DNA of 64,000 nucleotides, taken from positions 62,001-126,000 of the forward strand of contig CAOLHI010000962.1 in the NCBI GenBank assembly GCA_948474755.1. Reading direction: 5' to 3'. The translations under genes and the position numbers were made by a program. The DNA is from Ctenosaura bakeri. Taxonomy: Eukaryota > Chordata > Lepidosauria > Squamata > Iguanidae. The notes below the pieces were generated by a model that was not told the origin of the DNA, ran no database searches, and saw only the letters and a list, made by a program, of their open reading frames with translations. This document shows positions 23,914 through 37,075 of this stretch, piece after piece (the first letter of the stretch is position 1; each line of letters opens with the position of its first letter).

Positions 23914-25284
23914 AATGAAAAGAGAAGACCCAATAATGAGTAGAACGCAATCCAGCAATGAGAGAGTGACGATGTCATGTGGTAAAGAAAGAGAAAAAAT
24001 GGAACTAAGTTCCATGCAATCATGCAACAAACGCAGTGTGTGATAAAGCCCTCAGTCTCTTGGATCAGAGGATCAAGTCCTGCTGCTTCACAGGTTATGA
24101 GCCTATTCTGTTGGTTTTAGAGGAAAGAAAAACAGAGTCTGGGAGGGTGTGCCTCAGGATCTGGAACTTTTACCTTAAATTTAGCCTAGGAAACAAAGTC
24201 CCTTGGTTGAAAATCTTAGTACACAGGCTATAGTATGGGAGGCAGTGTTCCTTCAATTGGTTGTTTCCCAAGCCATTTCCTAGATCATATGTCCCCATAT
24301 GAGCCTGCCTGGGGCCTGAAATCCTGAAGATCTTTTATAAATCCCACTATCTTCACAAGCACAGTTGGTGGGGATAATGAAGTTTGGACTTTTCTATAGA
24401 ATGGCTGACTCTTTGGATGCTCAAACATTCCATGCACTGCATATTAAATAGGTTGTGTAGACAATGTGTTACATCAGCCTATGCCAGACATCCCTTCCAA
24501 AGATAGTTGTTTATGTACAATGCAGTAACAAACTGACATACAAGCAGAAACTTAATTTATATAGATTTAATTCCAAATGAAGGAAGCATTTCCTTTTCCC
24601 AAATGGATGCCGTGCTTAAAAATCTTGAGATGTTGTTCTCATTACTGACTTTGCCCACCCAGGGAGATAGCTTATATTTATCCAGGAGGTGAGAGGCTCA
24701 TTGCGTGAGTAACTGAACAGTATTAACAACCAAGCACCTGTACTTTCAAGAGTTGCCTAGAACAGTGTTATGTAGAGTGGTGGTCTGTGGATTGGTGCTG
24801 TCCAGAAGCCATTTGCTGCTGGTCTGCCATTTTGAGGAAAGAAACAACCACAACCAATCTACCGATAAGCTATTAGTTCCTGGCACACTGGGCGGAACAT
24901 TAAAATCCACCACTCGGATAGATTGAGACACACTGGCTTAAAAGAAGCATTCTGGTGAGTGCAACAATAGCAGCATAGCACTAAATTACAAGAGAGAAAG
25001 AAAAGCTGTACTTTCCCAAAATCAAAATTTTACTGAGTTCTTAAAGAAACCAGAGGGTTGCAGTCTGTTGCATTTCTGGTTGTTTTCCCCATGGCAGACT
25101 GGTCACATGAGAATCCAAAGTTGGAGCTAAAAATGTATTTACTGTTTCACCACTTATTCTGAGTGGTCATGAGAAGTATGATTGAGCTCTGTGCTGATTA
25201 AACAACTCTGTGGCTCTTTCACCAGAAACCCATCCCATATCACTGATTTATCAGTACAACTCTTGTGAAAACTGGCATAACATT
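23914..25284. other. No gene recognised
   Basis: AT-rich and unique-looking; no exon or repeat family named. Confidence 0.4.
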
Positions 25285-25520
25285 GGGTCCATCCACCACA
25301 GTATATAGTTACATCAGTTTAATGCCACGTTAACTGCCAGGGTCTCCTCTTATGGAATCCTAAAATTTGTAGTTTGGTGAGAGTCTAAACCACTCCTCTG
25401 AACAACACCAGAGCTCTCTGAAGCAGAATTCCAAGTATCTTACAAAACTACAGCACAAAGGATTTGGAAGGATTGCGTCACGACAAGTGGACTCAAACTA
25501 TATGATTGTGCAGTGGAATA
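25285..25520. mobile_element. Probable MITE of the 'ggaatcctaaaatttgtagtttggtga' family
   Basis: It carries 'tatggaatcctaaaatttgtagtttggtgag' and the later 'caaaactacagcacaaaggatt'. This central layout is also seen at 26775 and 45775. The ends are not resolved. Confidence 0.45.
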
Positions 25521-25569
25521 CAGCCTTTGTCATCTTAGGGCCTTTCTGCCCTACATTGTTATAGTGCTA

Positions 25570-26325
<756 letters not shown>

Positions 26326-26774
26326 GATTGTAAAGTCAGCTACAGTCAATAGTTAAACTATAAATATAGAGATGTATCTATTTGTTTCAGTGAATTAGGT
26401 GACACAAGGTTTTATTGACCAGGCTAAGTATGAGTCTGTCACAACAGACCAAACATGGCAGAAAAAGCTGCTTTTCCTCACTGGTTATGACTTGACCTCA
26501 GATGCTATACTTTTCCATAGGGCCTGTTCACATGCTGACCTACAAATCCCAGGGTGAAATGTCAAAGAACAAGTCAATATTGTATCAGCCAGGTGCTCTC
26601 ATTGTTTCCAGGCAACAGAGTACAGCAGAGATCATGGGAATTTCAGTTGCACATATTTGGAGGTAAGGCTGGCCCAATCCAGTTGGTGTTTCCTGCTTGT
26701 TCCACAGGCAAAGTTGGACTGGAATGTTTGCTGATTCTTATTTCCACACTGGTAGCTGGATACGTGGAGTCTTT
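26326..26774. other. No gene recognised
   Basis: No exon or named repeat seen. Confidence 0.35.
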
Positions 26775-26930
26775 TCACAGTACACACTTACAGCACTATG
26801 ATTCAACTTTAATTGCCATAGCTACATCTGATGGAATGCTGGGTTTTGTAGTTTTGCAAAGCACTAGCGCTCTCTGACAGAGAAGTCTAAGTGATTCCAT
26901 AAGACTGAGTCATGACAGTTAAAATGGGGA
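26775..26930. mobile_element. Probable MITE fragment
   Basis: 'ttaattgccatagctacatctgatggaatgctgggttttgtagtt' and 'gcgctctctgacagagaa' match the layout of the 45775 element. Confidence 0.4.
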
Positions 26931-28989
26931 CATTCTGTGGTGTCCAAAGGACTTGAGAGACGGCAGCCTAGCTTAGGCGGTCCAAGCTGTGTGGCATACA
27001 GAGCTCTTTCCTCAATCACAAGGAAGAAGCAGAGACTTCAGAAGAAATAATCAGGAGTCTGCCAGTGCCCCACTTTTGGCCTAATGGTGGGCTAATCCAT
27101 TCCTGGAAGCCACTAGGTTGGAGAACACTGCACTGAGTGACGTAGAGTTGACTGTGACTCATGTCTTATCATCCTTCTAATTAAATACATTATACAGTGC
27201 TGCTGAGTCACCAGTAAAAGTTTGCCCACAACAACTAAAAGAAAAATATCATTTTGGAGAGTCAAAATGTCAAATGCTTCTGGAATTTTTAACTCTGGGT
27301 AGGCAGGAAGCAAGGACAGAAAAGTTTCGATATCTCTCATAAGGCTGGGCTTTATGCTTCTCTCCAGAGATTCTCTCACAAACTCTTTCTGCTTGTTCCC
27401 ACATCCCCTGTCCTGAGACACTGTCACACAGATGAATTACAGGCTCATCAAAGATCTTCCTGTAAATTAAACCATCATCTAGACAAACCACAGATATGTC
27501 ATGGGGGGACATAATTTATGTGTTCCCTGTTAGCTGTTAAAATATTTCCAGTGTTTTGACAAGATGACCCAGGAGAAAATAAACCATGTATCATTGCAAG
27601 ACTGATTTACTTGGGTTTTTCAGTTGCTGATGCTTCTACCTGCCAAGAGCTATTAGGAAACCTCAAAGCAGTTCACAGCTGACATTTTATCAAGCACCCA
27701 GTATACATGTGGCAGGGCAAATCACAGGGGATGAGAGGAATCCATGTTTTTCCCCACCAGAAGCCAGAAAACCTTTCTAAAAACCTTTCTAATAAATCTT
27801 CAGCTGAACAATAGGAACTCTATGATAGTAGCATCACTAGCCCATAGAAGCTGAATGCTAAAATGTTTCTTTCTATTTTCCTTATGCTTCTTGATAAACA
27901 GCCTCTGCTGTCAGCAGTGTTCCTCTCTTCCAATTTCTTGATGCTGCATCAGATGTCCAATTCCTTCATTTTCTGATCAGGGCCCAGCACATAGGAGTTG
28001 TTAGTTCAGGATCATTCCAGGTCCTGAGACAAAACTGGAGACCTAGGGACAACTCCTGGTTATGTCTTTAGGTGCTATGAATTAAGTACCAACCACAGTT
28101 GCTCACAATTCATTATTCACACACACATATATTTCTGTTTGGTAATGTAGACAGAAATCTTAGCTAAAGGGAATAGTCCCAGATCAAGATGCAGTGAGAG
28201 AATTGTTCCTTCTCACTTACTTAGAGAGATGGGATAAGGAAGGTTTAATCTAACTTATTTGATTATAGCCAGAAGATGGATGTAAAGCAGAGTGGAAGGC
28301 AAGTCCTGGTGCCACAAGGATTGGGGTGGGGAGGAGGAAGCTAACCGGGTAACTGCAAAGACTCCTGGTAAGTCTTTGCAAATTGCAGCAACAAATAAAT
28401 TAAGCAAAATCATAATAAGCTATTGATATTCCAGCTGAATTGGAGATCTGCACACAGCTCCTTTCTTTTGTCTATCAAAGCCTACCAAAACTAGAGGATT
28501 TGCATCCTTGTCTCCCACCTGGAGATAACCACAAAAACTGGACACTCAAGGCCAGGTCCTGAGATCTGGCAACCCTACCAATGCAACATTTGATTCTATT
28601 GTCAGACTACCAGACTGACAGTCCATTGAGGACTCTGTTTGGTTTTTTGATTGATTGATTGATATACCTCCTTTCTCTGTATTCAGGAGCCAAGCCAACC
28701 TTGAGAGCTCCAACAGTGCCCAGAAGTGGAAATACATCCATGAGGCCCTCCCTTGGCACCTTTGGAAGCTTCCAAACCTGCTTCCCTCACTCCCTCTATC
28801 ACCTTACATTTCAGAATTGTTAACTGTGGCTGGTTATAGTGAGTGTATGATGCAATAGTTTCACTGCTTCCAGTCCATTTTTGAGCAACAGTCAAAGTGC
28901 TGCTGCTGCTGCTCTATATGGCTTGGGTTCAAGCCATCTTGAGGACCATAATCTCCCCTGCAAATCCTGCATGAGCTGTGATATCTTCA
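26931..28989. other. No gene recognised (2 kb)
   Basis: 27113-27512 has two overlapping minus-strand frames without recognisable domains or splice context. 28635-28685 has '(gatt)n atacctcctttctctg', the reverse of an L2-like tail. 28550-28580 ends 'ctggcaaccctac', a dispersed repeat end. Confidence 0.35.
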
Positions 28990-29022
28990 TGGAGGCACTT
29001 CTCTTCATTTTGCCACCTTCAT

Positions 29023-29229
29023 AGAAAAGGGAGTTTAAGTGTACTGTACTGCTTTGTTGGGAATGTGATAGGGAATGTGATAGGGAGATGCATTAATAGC
29101 TACTCTTCCTAGAGAAGTTGGGATGGTTCTTTCTTTGCTATATTTTCAGCATCAGGTAAAAACCATTTTATTCCAGCAGGCTTTGAAGATTTTACAAGAA
29201 AAGGGAGTTTAAGTGTACTGTACTGCTTT
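29023..29229 (+). repeat. 33-bp direct repeat pair
   Basis: An identical 33-bp sequence (starts agaaaagggag, ends gtactgcttt) lies at 29023-29055 and 29197-29229. The second copy is at its natural place in the L2 end, so the first looks like a displaced duplicate. Confidence 0.85.
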
Positions 29230-29395
29230 TATTTTTCATCTTAATGTTTCAAATATTCACTTAATACCGTTTTAATTGCAATTTTCTGTATATTTTTAAC
29301 CTTATGTGTTTTATTTCTAAATTTCTCTACTTTGCAAGCTGCTTTGAGTCCCAGTTTGGGGCACAAAGGGAGGGTATACAAAGTGGTGGAGTAGG
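29060..29395 (+). mobile_element. L2-like LINE 3' region
   Basis: 'tttcagcatcaggtaaaaaccattttattccagcagg' followed by a T-rich stretch, and 'gcaagctgctttgagtcccagtttggggcacaaagggagggtata', is the usual 3' end of L2-like LINEs. Confidence 0.6.
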
Positions 29396-29553
29396 AAAAA
29401 AGAAATCTTGGCTTTCAGAAGCTATTGTTGAGTAGGAAGTGAGGAAACCAGTGCTCTTTCCCACATCCAGCTTATATACTCTTTTAGATGAGACTTTTAA
29501 GGCTGCAACTTACCTTCAAAGCTACAGATCTAGTCTGAAAAAATACACAGAGG

Positions 29554-29789
29554 CTGTGGCGGAGCTTGGACTGCGTGGAGGGGTGGGTGGGTGGGGGCAG
29601 GACTGGGCTATGGCATAGGGGGCATGGTCACAGTGTGTGGTGCCGTGGCCATGGTGCATGAGGGCATGACCACGATGAGAGAGGTGGAGCTATGGCACAC
29701 AGAGGCATGGCTACAAGCTGGGACAACCCCAAAAATATTGCCACCTGGGGCAAATCATCCCCATTGCCCCTCCCGTCCCTACACAACTG
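29554..29789. mobile_element. hAT MITE, 236 bp, with expanded internal repeats
   Basis: It starts CTGTGGCGGAGCTTGGA and ends CTACACAACTG. Flanks are CACAGAGG (29546-29553) and TACAGAGG (29790-29797), seven of eight identical. It is longer than its sisters at 17253 and 23720 by about 50 bp in the internal repeat zone. Confidence 0.85.
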
Positions 29790-29797
29790 TACAGAGG

Positions 29798-30329
29798 TGA
29801 CAAGAATGTCCCAGTTCCCGAAGCCTTGGTTATCAATGGTACAATTGGAGCAAATGTTCCAAAAAATTTAGTGGCTAAGGACCCATGCTGTCATTGTGCA
29901 TACACATACCCTTGTAGTGTTGTGATACTATTCAGAAGAGAAATACCCTCATGGTAAAGGAAGATTTAGGCCTCTTCTCTGCCCTACTCCCACTGGTGAC
30001 AAACCTACAGGTATGTAGTGTCTACATTCCACTCTATCCCAATTTTCTAGCTCTAGAGAAAGCAAAGAAATGGCTCTTGCCTTGGTCACACCAGCTGGTA
30101 CAAGATGGTGTCTTTCAGGCCTGAAAGTGGTTGGTTCTGTTCCCAAGGAGGTTTCCTCTCTGCTCATTTGTTGGCACTGTGTTTGGTGCAATGCAAAGTT
30201 GGTCCTCCAATGGGACAGCTTTTATATGTGCACAAAAAGCACCCTGTCCCAAGGCTTAGACCTTCTCTGGTTCTTAAGGCATATATCTTCTCTCAAAGGA
30301 GAAGATATATATCCTATGTCATCTCAAAG
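29798..30329. other. No gene recognised; short hairpin at 30280-30309
   Basis: A 12-bp inverted repeat (atatatcttctc / gagaagatatat, loop tcaaag) lies near 30280-30309. The rest is unassigned. Confidence 0.4.
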
Positions 30330-30545
30330 GAGCCCTGGTGGTGCAGTGGTTAAATGCAGATACTGCAGTCACAAGGTTGTGAGTTCAATCCTGCCAGGCT
30401 CCAGGTTGACTCAGCCTTCCATCCTTCTGCAGGTTGGTAAAATGAGTACCCAGCTTGTTGAGAGCAATTAGCTAACACATTGTAAAATGCTTAGAGAGCA
30501 CTTAGCTGATAAATGGTATAGAAATACACATGCTATTGCTACTGC
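30330..30545 (+). mobile_element. tRNA-derived SINE, second type
   Basis: 'gccctggtggtgcagtggttaaatgc', then a B-box-like 'gtgagttcaatcctgcc', then the body 'ccatccttctgcaggttggtaaaatgagtacccagcttgttg', then 'taaaatgcttagagagcacttagc' and a 'gctattgctactgct' tail. It differs from the ACA-tail SINE. Confidence 0.75.
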
Positions 30546-30783
30546 TTCTCAAAGTTTTTCAATCTAATGGTAATACTAGGGCTCAACAGAAGGAACTGTC
30601 AGTGTGGGGGACAATACTGAACTGTTCCAGGAGTCACTGAATACTACAGGGTTACTGCCTTGTGAGTTTCCCTACATGTTCCCTTTTCTTTTTGCTAACC
30701 CAAATTGTTGAAACCATAGTACAATTTCCATTCTTGGTCTGAGGTACATGTGACTTAGCAAAAAGTATGGTAGGGATTTCAAA

Positions 30784-31214
30784 GGTCCTTTTTGCACCTT
30801 ACCTGGTGCTGCTGGCGTCGCATGGAGATCACATGAAAAGCCTCGTCAGAGAGGCACTCGTGTCCCCTCTGCTTCCCTTCTGCACCAGTTCCATGCTGGA
30901 TGGAAGGAAGCGTGAGCGCTCCACCCCTTCCTTCCACAGTGGAGCTGAGTACTTTCCCAGGCTGCTCTGGGGGAGGAAGCACGATGGCCACACATCCGGA
31001 GCCTCTGCACACAAGGTAAGTGCATGTGGGGCACGGGAGGGACACATGATCATGCATCATTTTTGGCAACGAGCTGAAAATGATATCATGCGTGATTGTC
31101 CCCAATGGCCTTGGGAGTGTCGCATGATTGTGAGGATGTCATGTCAGATGGTCCTCGCAATTGCACGACACTCCTGAGGCCATTTCACAACAGGACTAGC
31201 ATGTGAAAAGGGCT
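30784..31214. mobile_element. Harbinger-like MITE, about 431 bp, GC-rich
   Basis: It starts GGTCCTTTTTGCACC and ends ATGTGAAAAGGGCTC. The interior has a central purine/GC-rich block 'gaaggaagcgtgagcgctccacc' as in the 420-bp relatives. End bases have drifted and the flanking duplication is not clear. Confidence 0.6.
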
Positions 31215-32120
31215 CTAGATTAAAACTGTGACACGTGTGTTCAATCAACATCAATGAAAGATCAAAATTTGCAAAAGTTATTAATGAGGAAGAGCACACA
31301 AGCTAGAAAAGCTTGTAGTAGTTTGCTTTTTTTCTGAACCTATATGGAAGAGCAAGATTACACCCCCCTCTTCTCTCTTCTCCTCTCCTCTCCCTTTGTT
31401 GAGTTAATTGAGCACAAAGTAATTTTGCCCTTTGAACTCAATTTGCAGGAAATGAACTAAGATGAGGACAAAGGGGGGAAGTGGAAGGAGGAGAGAAAAA
31501 GAGATAGTTTGAATGCAGTAGATAAAAGGGGGTACAGCAGAGGATCGGACTTTTCCTAACAAATTGAGACATTTTGGGGGTATGTAGATTGAGAAGCCCT
31601 GCACTTCTCACCTGCAGCTTGTTTGTTTTTCTTTCTTTCAGAACACCCGATTCTTTACTGTGGTTTCCAAGCTGACTTTCCTGGGGCTGTTAGCTCACCC
31701 TTGTCCTTGGTGGCTAATTCTATGTGCATCATGTCATACATGATTAAGGTTTTTTCCTATGTGTTCTTGTGTGAATCATGAATCTGACTAACATGAGGCC
31801 TTAATATTCAGAAAAATAATTAAATATCCCATATGTTATATAAGCTGGTTTTCAAACTAAAACTCTGCGCTTTAAGCAAAGAAATACCATGACTAAAAGC
31901 TGTGTTAGAGAGCATGGCCTACTGTTGAGCATTTTGAATAATCAACAAAAAGTCTTGTTACTCAGAAGATACAGTTTGTCTGTCCAAACCCTTTTACAAA
32001 TAATCACGTTGATATTCCATGATAGAGCGGGGAAAAATACAAGAGCTACCCCCCAATGGAAAATGTGACAATTGAATTTTCTAAATAAGGCCACATTTTT
32101 TCTGACAGTGCCAGAATAAT
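31215..32120. other. No gene recognised
   Basis: AT-rich; no exon or named repeat seen. Confidence 0.4.
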
Positions 32121-32265
32121 CACAGAATCATAGAAATGGAAGGGGATCAGAGGTTATCTAGTCCACCCCTGTTGAGGCTTGATATCGGCTGCAACAGGAT
32201 CCCCGCGAGGTGGCCATCTAGCCTTTTCTTAATCAGTTCTAACCCATGAATTCACCACATTCCTT
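32121..32265 (-). mobile_element. CR1 3'-end fragment
   Basis: 'cacagaatcatagaaatggaaggggatcagagg...tctagtccacccctg' is the reverse complement of the CR1 3' terminus with its ATTCTATG repeat, followed by 'aggtggccatctagccttttcttaa'. Confidence 0.75.
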
Positions 32266-34009
32266 GAGATAGCTTTGTCTTGCATTTATAGCGCACTGTA
32301 CTATTAGAAAAATGAGAGATAGTCATTCAAATGTTCAGTGGATAATTATGGAGGGTGCTTTAGAAAATGAAAGGGACAAGGCAGACAGCCGGCCTGATAC
32401 ACAGAACAGAGAACTAAGGTAACATTTCATGGGGGCAAAAGCTTCAAAAACCCACCTTTGTTGAGACCATTGGTACAGTGGAGCCAAGGGTCACAGAGTT
32501 GAACACATGGGACTTTTTCATTATCAGGGACATTGACATCATCTGCCCCTTCTCCCACAACTTGTTTCTTCCCTCTAAGTTCAGCTGCAACAGTACTGTA
32601 TAGCAATCAAACTGCAGTGGCCTTTGACTTGATGCAAATAAAACGTTATTTTTCCAGCAATGAAGTACTGTTTTGAGTTATCTCTGTCCTAATCCAGATT
32701 GTTTGGGGGTGGAGTTACAAAGGACCTGTTTCTGGTAGAGCTGAAAACTGATAGAAATGGTTTCATACGAACACAGGTACCTGTGCTTTTGGATGCTCTG
32801 TAGGGTTATTGTCATAGAGAGAGGCCTGGGAAAGAGCCTGCCCTTCAAATTTAATCTCTACATCATTGGTTAGAATGAAACACACTACCATCAAAGTAGA
32901 GCACATAGCCATCCTCATGTGCTTCTTGCTTAAACAAGACAAGCAAGCACTGTGATAAAAATAATGGAATAATAGAAAACTATTCATGTCAGAGCTGAGA
33001 AGCAGGAGTGTGGGGAAGCAAAAATTGGTACTCGTTCCTTTTTGCACACATACCAAAATCAAATCAGTGTGAAAATGCCTCTCAGTGTGCTCTGTATGCT
33101 GCCAAGTTTCCTTTTTTTTTACCCCTCCCTCCTTCTCCCCCACCTCCCTTTTTTCCTTTTTTCAATTTTGTTTGATTTTATTTTTGGATGCAGAGTCTGG
33201 GTAATTAGGGGATAACCTGAGTTTAATTCCCAAAGATCAAAGCCAGAGCAAAGACATCATTTTAGTTCAGGTTTCTGTCACATACTATTTTCCACTACTA
33301 ATAAGGACAACTCAATCTGACACATTCTTTACCCTTCCATTGGCTAGGAGAAAACCTGACTACATTGATGACTCTCAGAGGAAAAGTTACCGACATAAAT
33401 GAGCAGACACAAATGGTTAGGAACAGCTGACATTTTGCTGACCTCAAAAGGAGATAGTACTTTGAAGAAGCATTCTGTAAGCATAGTTGGAAAGGGGAAG
33501 AACAATCCTTGCCTATTTGCTGACCAACTGAAGTTGCTATACTGTCTTTTTCTCCCCTATTTTTAAATGATTAAGTTCTCCCTATGCAGTGGCTTTGTAT
33601 GAAAAAAACACTTCAATTGGCAATGCTTCTCACAGTGAGAGATGGTTCTGTTTAAGCAAGAAGCGCACAAGGATAGCCGTGTGTTGTACTTTATTAAGGA
33701 CAGTATTCTAATTTAAAATGTCCTTATTTGAAGGGGTGTCCAGTCCAAAAGGATAGGGAACCACAAGAAGATATAGAAGGGACTTTGAAGTAGCCTACTG
33801 AGATCTCGACTGTAGGCTGAGCAGACAGACAGATCATCCAACAGACTTCTCCATTGTTGTGTGATGTTTTGTATTCTTGTCTTAATTATTATAATCATCT
33901 CTAAATTTGCCTTTATATACATATAGATAATCAGGCTATGGAAAATCTACTTTTAGGGATTTGGACAATGTGGGGAGCAGTACTTGCTGCTTTATATACA
34001 CATACTGAG
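32266..34009. other. No gene recognised (1.7 kb)
   Basis: AT-rich. A minus-strand frame at 32763-33143 shows no domain or splice context. Confidence 0.4.
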
Positions 34010-34200
34010 AGCCAGAGTAGTATAGTGGTTTAAGTTTTGGACTACAATCTTGGAGACCAGGGTTTGATTCCCTGCTTGGCCATGGAAATCTATGGGATGA
34101 CCTTGGGCATGTCACACACTCTCAGCTTCCAGAAAACCCCATGATAGGTTTGCCTTAAGGTCACCATAAGATGGAAAACAACCTGAAGGCACACAACAAT
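34010..34200 (+). mobile_element. tRNA-type SINE with ACA tail
   Basis: 'gtatagtggtttaagttttggactac', 'agggtttgattccctgcttggccatgg', 'aaaaccccatgataggtttgccttaaggtcaccataag', 'ggcacacaaca'. The middle is shortened. Confidence 0.85.
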
Positions 34201-34261
34201 GTGAGTCTGCCTTATCTCTAAGATCTACAGAGGAAGCCTTTCTCTCTGTCCCACTACCATC

Positions 34262-34665
34262 ACAGGCATGTCTGGTAAGGACACAAGAGAGAGCCTTCTC
34301 AGTAGCTGTCTTAAAGTTGTGGAACTCTCTTTCTCAGGAGATCCAGTTGGCCCCTCTCTGCTGGCTTTCTACCAGCAGATAAAGATCTTTTTATTTAAGG
34401 AGCATTTTGGTTTTAGTACATTCCAGAAGTTAAAAATGTGGCCATCAGGTGTCTTTTTATTTTGTTTTATGTGTCTTTCTAAAATTGCTTTTAACTGGCA
34501 TTTTCATTTGTTTTTTGTTGTTGGAATTTTGGTATAATTCTGTTTTTACTAGGAGATTTTGTCTCAGGAGAAAGACAGGCTACAAATTAACTACTGTAAA
34601 TAAGAAATCATAATATGTGAGCTGTGCTGAGTCCCATTCTTGGGGCGGGATATAAGTGAAATGAT
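34262..34665 (+). mobile_element. L2-like LINE, C-terminal coding and 3' end
   Basis: 34265-34390 resembles the L2 C-terminus (an RES-L-S stretch, a Trp-like 'ggaactctctt' site, and ending in KIFLFKEHF). 34620-34660 is the terminal 'gctgagtcccattcttggggcgggatataa'. Confidence 0.65.
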
Positions 34666-34960
34666 AACTCCTCCTTCTCATCATCCAGACACTGGAGTTT
34701 CCACAGCTTTTTTCAACAATTGTAATTATTTTGAATGGTAATTTTATTTTCTTGGCCATTAAAATGATCACTGTGTGAAGGAGGATGATCCTACTGTTGG
34801 ACAAAATGTTGGATATCAACCAAAGCTTATGAAATATACTTTTTGTTTTGTTTTGTGAATTTTGTGAAATTTACTTTTTTGGACTACAATGATCTGGCTA
34901 GAATGACCAGTAGCTGCTTCAGAATTTAGAGAGTTACAGTCCAAGACAGTAAAACAGTAA

Positions 34961-35122
34961 GGGCCTTTCCATACTACACTATTATTCCACTTTCAACATC
35001 TGAGGTTTGTAGTTTACTGAGGCCAAAGAGCTCTCTGGCTGACAATTCTAAATTTCCCTCTCTAAACTGCAAAGCCTGGGATTCCATAGGATGTTGTAGT
35101 GCAGTATGGTGTAGAAAGGCCC
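34961..35122. mobile_element. Harbinger-like MITE, about 160 bp, deleted
   Basis: It starts GGGCCTTTCCATAC and ends GTGTAGAAAGGCCC, with left flank TAA and right flank CAA. The right arm is shorter than in full members. Confidence 0.75.
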
Positions 35123-35150
35123 CAAAGCTCTACTTGTGACTGGAAGCTTA

Positions 35151-35555
35151 GGCCCTTTCTGCAACTCACCTTTTCTTGGCACTGGGGTGCAGTGCTCATG
35201 CGAGCAGCCTCTTGTGAGAGGCCCTCACATCCGGGTTTCTTCAGCTCCTCACAAGCTTCCTGCTCGTGCGAGAGCCACGCCTCTTCCTTTCACAGTGCAG
35301 CCTGAGACCTTCCCAGGCTGCACTGAGACAGGAAGCATGAGGCTCTGCACACACGGCAAGTGCACACAGAGCCCCAGAGCAATGCACGACTGCACACCAT
35401 TTTCAGCTCAAAGCCGAAAATGAAAAAGTGCATGAGCGGTGCCTGCCAGGCCCTGGAGTGTCGTGCAAATGTGAGTGCATCGTGTGGACTGCTCCTCACA
35501 TGTGTGCAATGCTCGAGGGGCCCTTTTGCATGGAAAATGCTGTGCGAAAAGAGAG
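35151..35555. mobile_element. Harbinger-like MITE, GC-rich 420-bp family, opposite orientation
   Basis: It matches the 7959-8378 element read in reverse: 'ggccctttctgcaactcaccttttcttggcactggggtgcagtgctcatgcgagcag', then 'ggctgcactg', then 'aaagccgaaaatgaaaaagtgcatgagcgg', ending 'gcgaaaagagag'. Left flank TTA, right flank TAG. Confidence 0.8.
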
Positions 35556-37075
35556 TAGTCTTGGATGTGTAATATTTCTTGTTCTCTAATCTTTATTCCT
35601 TTGAAAGCTACTTAAATCTATTTTAACTTTTTCAAAAATGTGATCTGGCTGTTAGAAATTTGGGGAACACCTCCCTAAACACCACCTCTTTTTCTTTCCT
35701 CAGGAACAAATATTCAGTCTCCTTGACCTGTGCAAAATGTTTCCTGTTAACCTGCCATGAAGGAAAAGCTGTGAGTCAGCTACTCTTTTGTCTGCTGCTA
35801 TTCTCAGTCTGTTCCATTTTTAGTACACTTTCTGTGTTTTCCCATGTTTGCTGCAAAAAGGTTGCTCCATTGTTTATGGAAATGGAAACATGGGCACTTT
35901 GAATGAATTGCTCACAAGAAAGAGCAACTATAGGCAAGGTCACCTTGTGATGCATCATAATTCTCAGGTATAGTCATCAAGTTCCAGAACTGAAAGATGT
36001 AAATAGAGGAGGGGAAGAAGGAAGAAGGAGGAAAAAGAAATCTTGTTCTTGCAAGTACAACTGCACAGCATAGATTTGCAGAGTCTTAAAGCCACATAGC
36101 AGGAGCATAAATACCATGTTTGATCTGCACAGATAACACCAGCATTATACTCCATGAGTGCAATCAAACAAAAGCTAGCACTGCTCTTTCTTCTATTCCC
36201 CACAAACACACACACACAGAGATATGCACACCTGCAGCAGCAGTAAGATAGGAACTACAGGCAGATGATTTGACTTTTTAGGGATGATGGGTATTGAAAA
36301 GAAACATGTTTGCAAAAGAGACATCAGTGGATTCAAAGAGCTTTCTTTTAAACATTAAGCAACTCTGAGAAGCTCTCATTGCAGCTCTGATCTAAAGTCA
36401 GATTCCAGAATCTTATATGCCCATGGCCTACTAGGTAACACTATAATGACATTGCTACGTAGTAAATTCCAATGTGAGTCCCCCAAGCCCACAATTCCTA
36501 GTATGGGTCCATTCCCATATTAATTGAGAAGCAGCTGCCTGACATTCCCACCTCTTCTCATGAGCAATCTCTGTCACAACAGGTAGAAAAAGGATCTCTG
36601 CCAGGAATCATTCTCATGCCAGAGATCACGCTCACAAAGGGAAGCGGGAATGCCAGGCAGTTGCTTTCCAATCAATAAGGGAACAGACCCCTGCTGAGCC
36701 CAATGGTTGCTTACCAGTAAGTAAAGTAAACTAGGAACTATGCAGGGATTGGGAATACGTAGTAATTGCGAATGTGTAACTGTAGGTTACGTGTTCACAA
36801 TTGCCCAATAGTTTTCCAGCTGCTGTTTATTATACTGCCAAAATCATTATACTCAATATGGGGATGAGGGGAAAGAAATTTACAGGTGTTAGTTTAAAGA
36901 ATAACATTACAAGTTGAGTGCAATTTCATAACTAAGAAATTCATTACTACATGAACTTTCATGGATAGTAATTCACATAAGCTTGTGCTGACATATAATT
37001 CTACAACATGTGTGTGTTACTTATCAAATGGATGGAATGTGGAACTGCTTGCCATCATCAATATATCCTCTACCA
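35556..37075. other. No gene recognised (1.5 kb)
   Basis: AT-rich. 'cacacacacaca' occurs near 36206-36217. No exon or named repeat. Confidence 0.4.

Noticed and set aside
27113..27512. Two overlapping minus-strand frames of 104 and 80 codons
   Set aside because: Composition is protein-like, but I recognise no domain, and no convincing exon framing was found; left unannotated.
30280..30309. 12-bp hairpin as a microRNA precursor
   Set aside because: The stem is far too short for a pre-miRNA and is built of AT/TC-rich simple sequence.
30767..31177. 136-codon plus-strand frame and minus-strand frames
   Set aside because: They fall within the GC-rich MITE 30784-31214; no domain or splice context.
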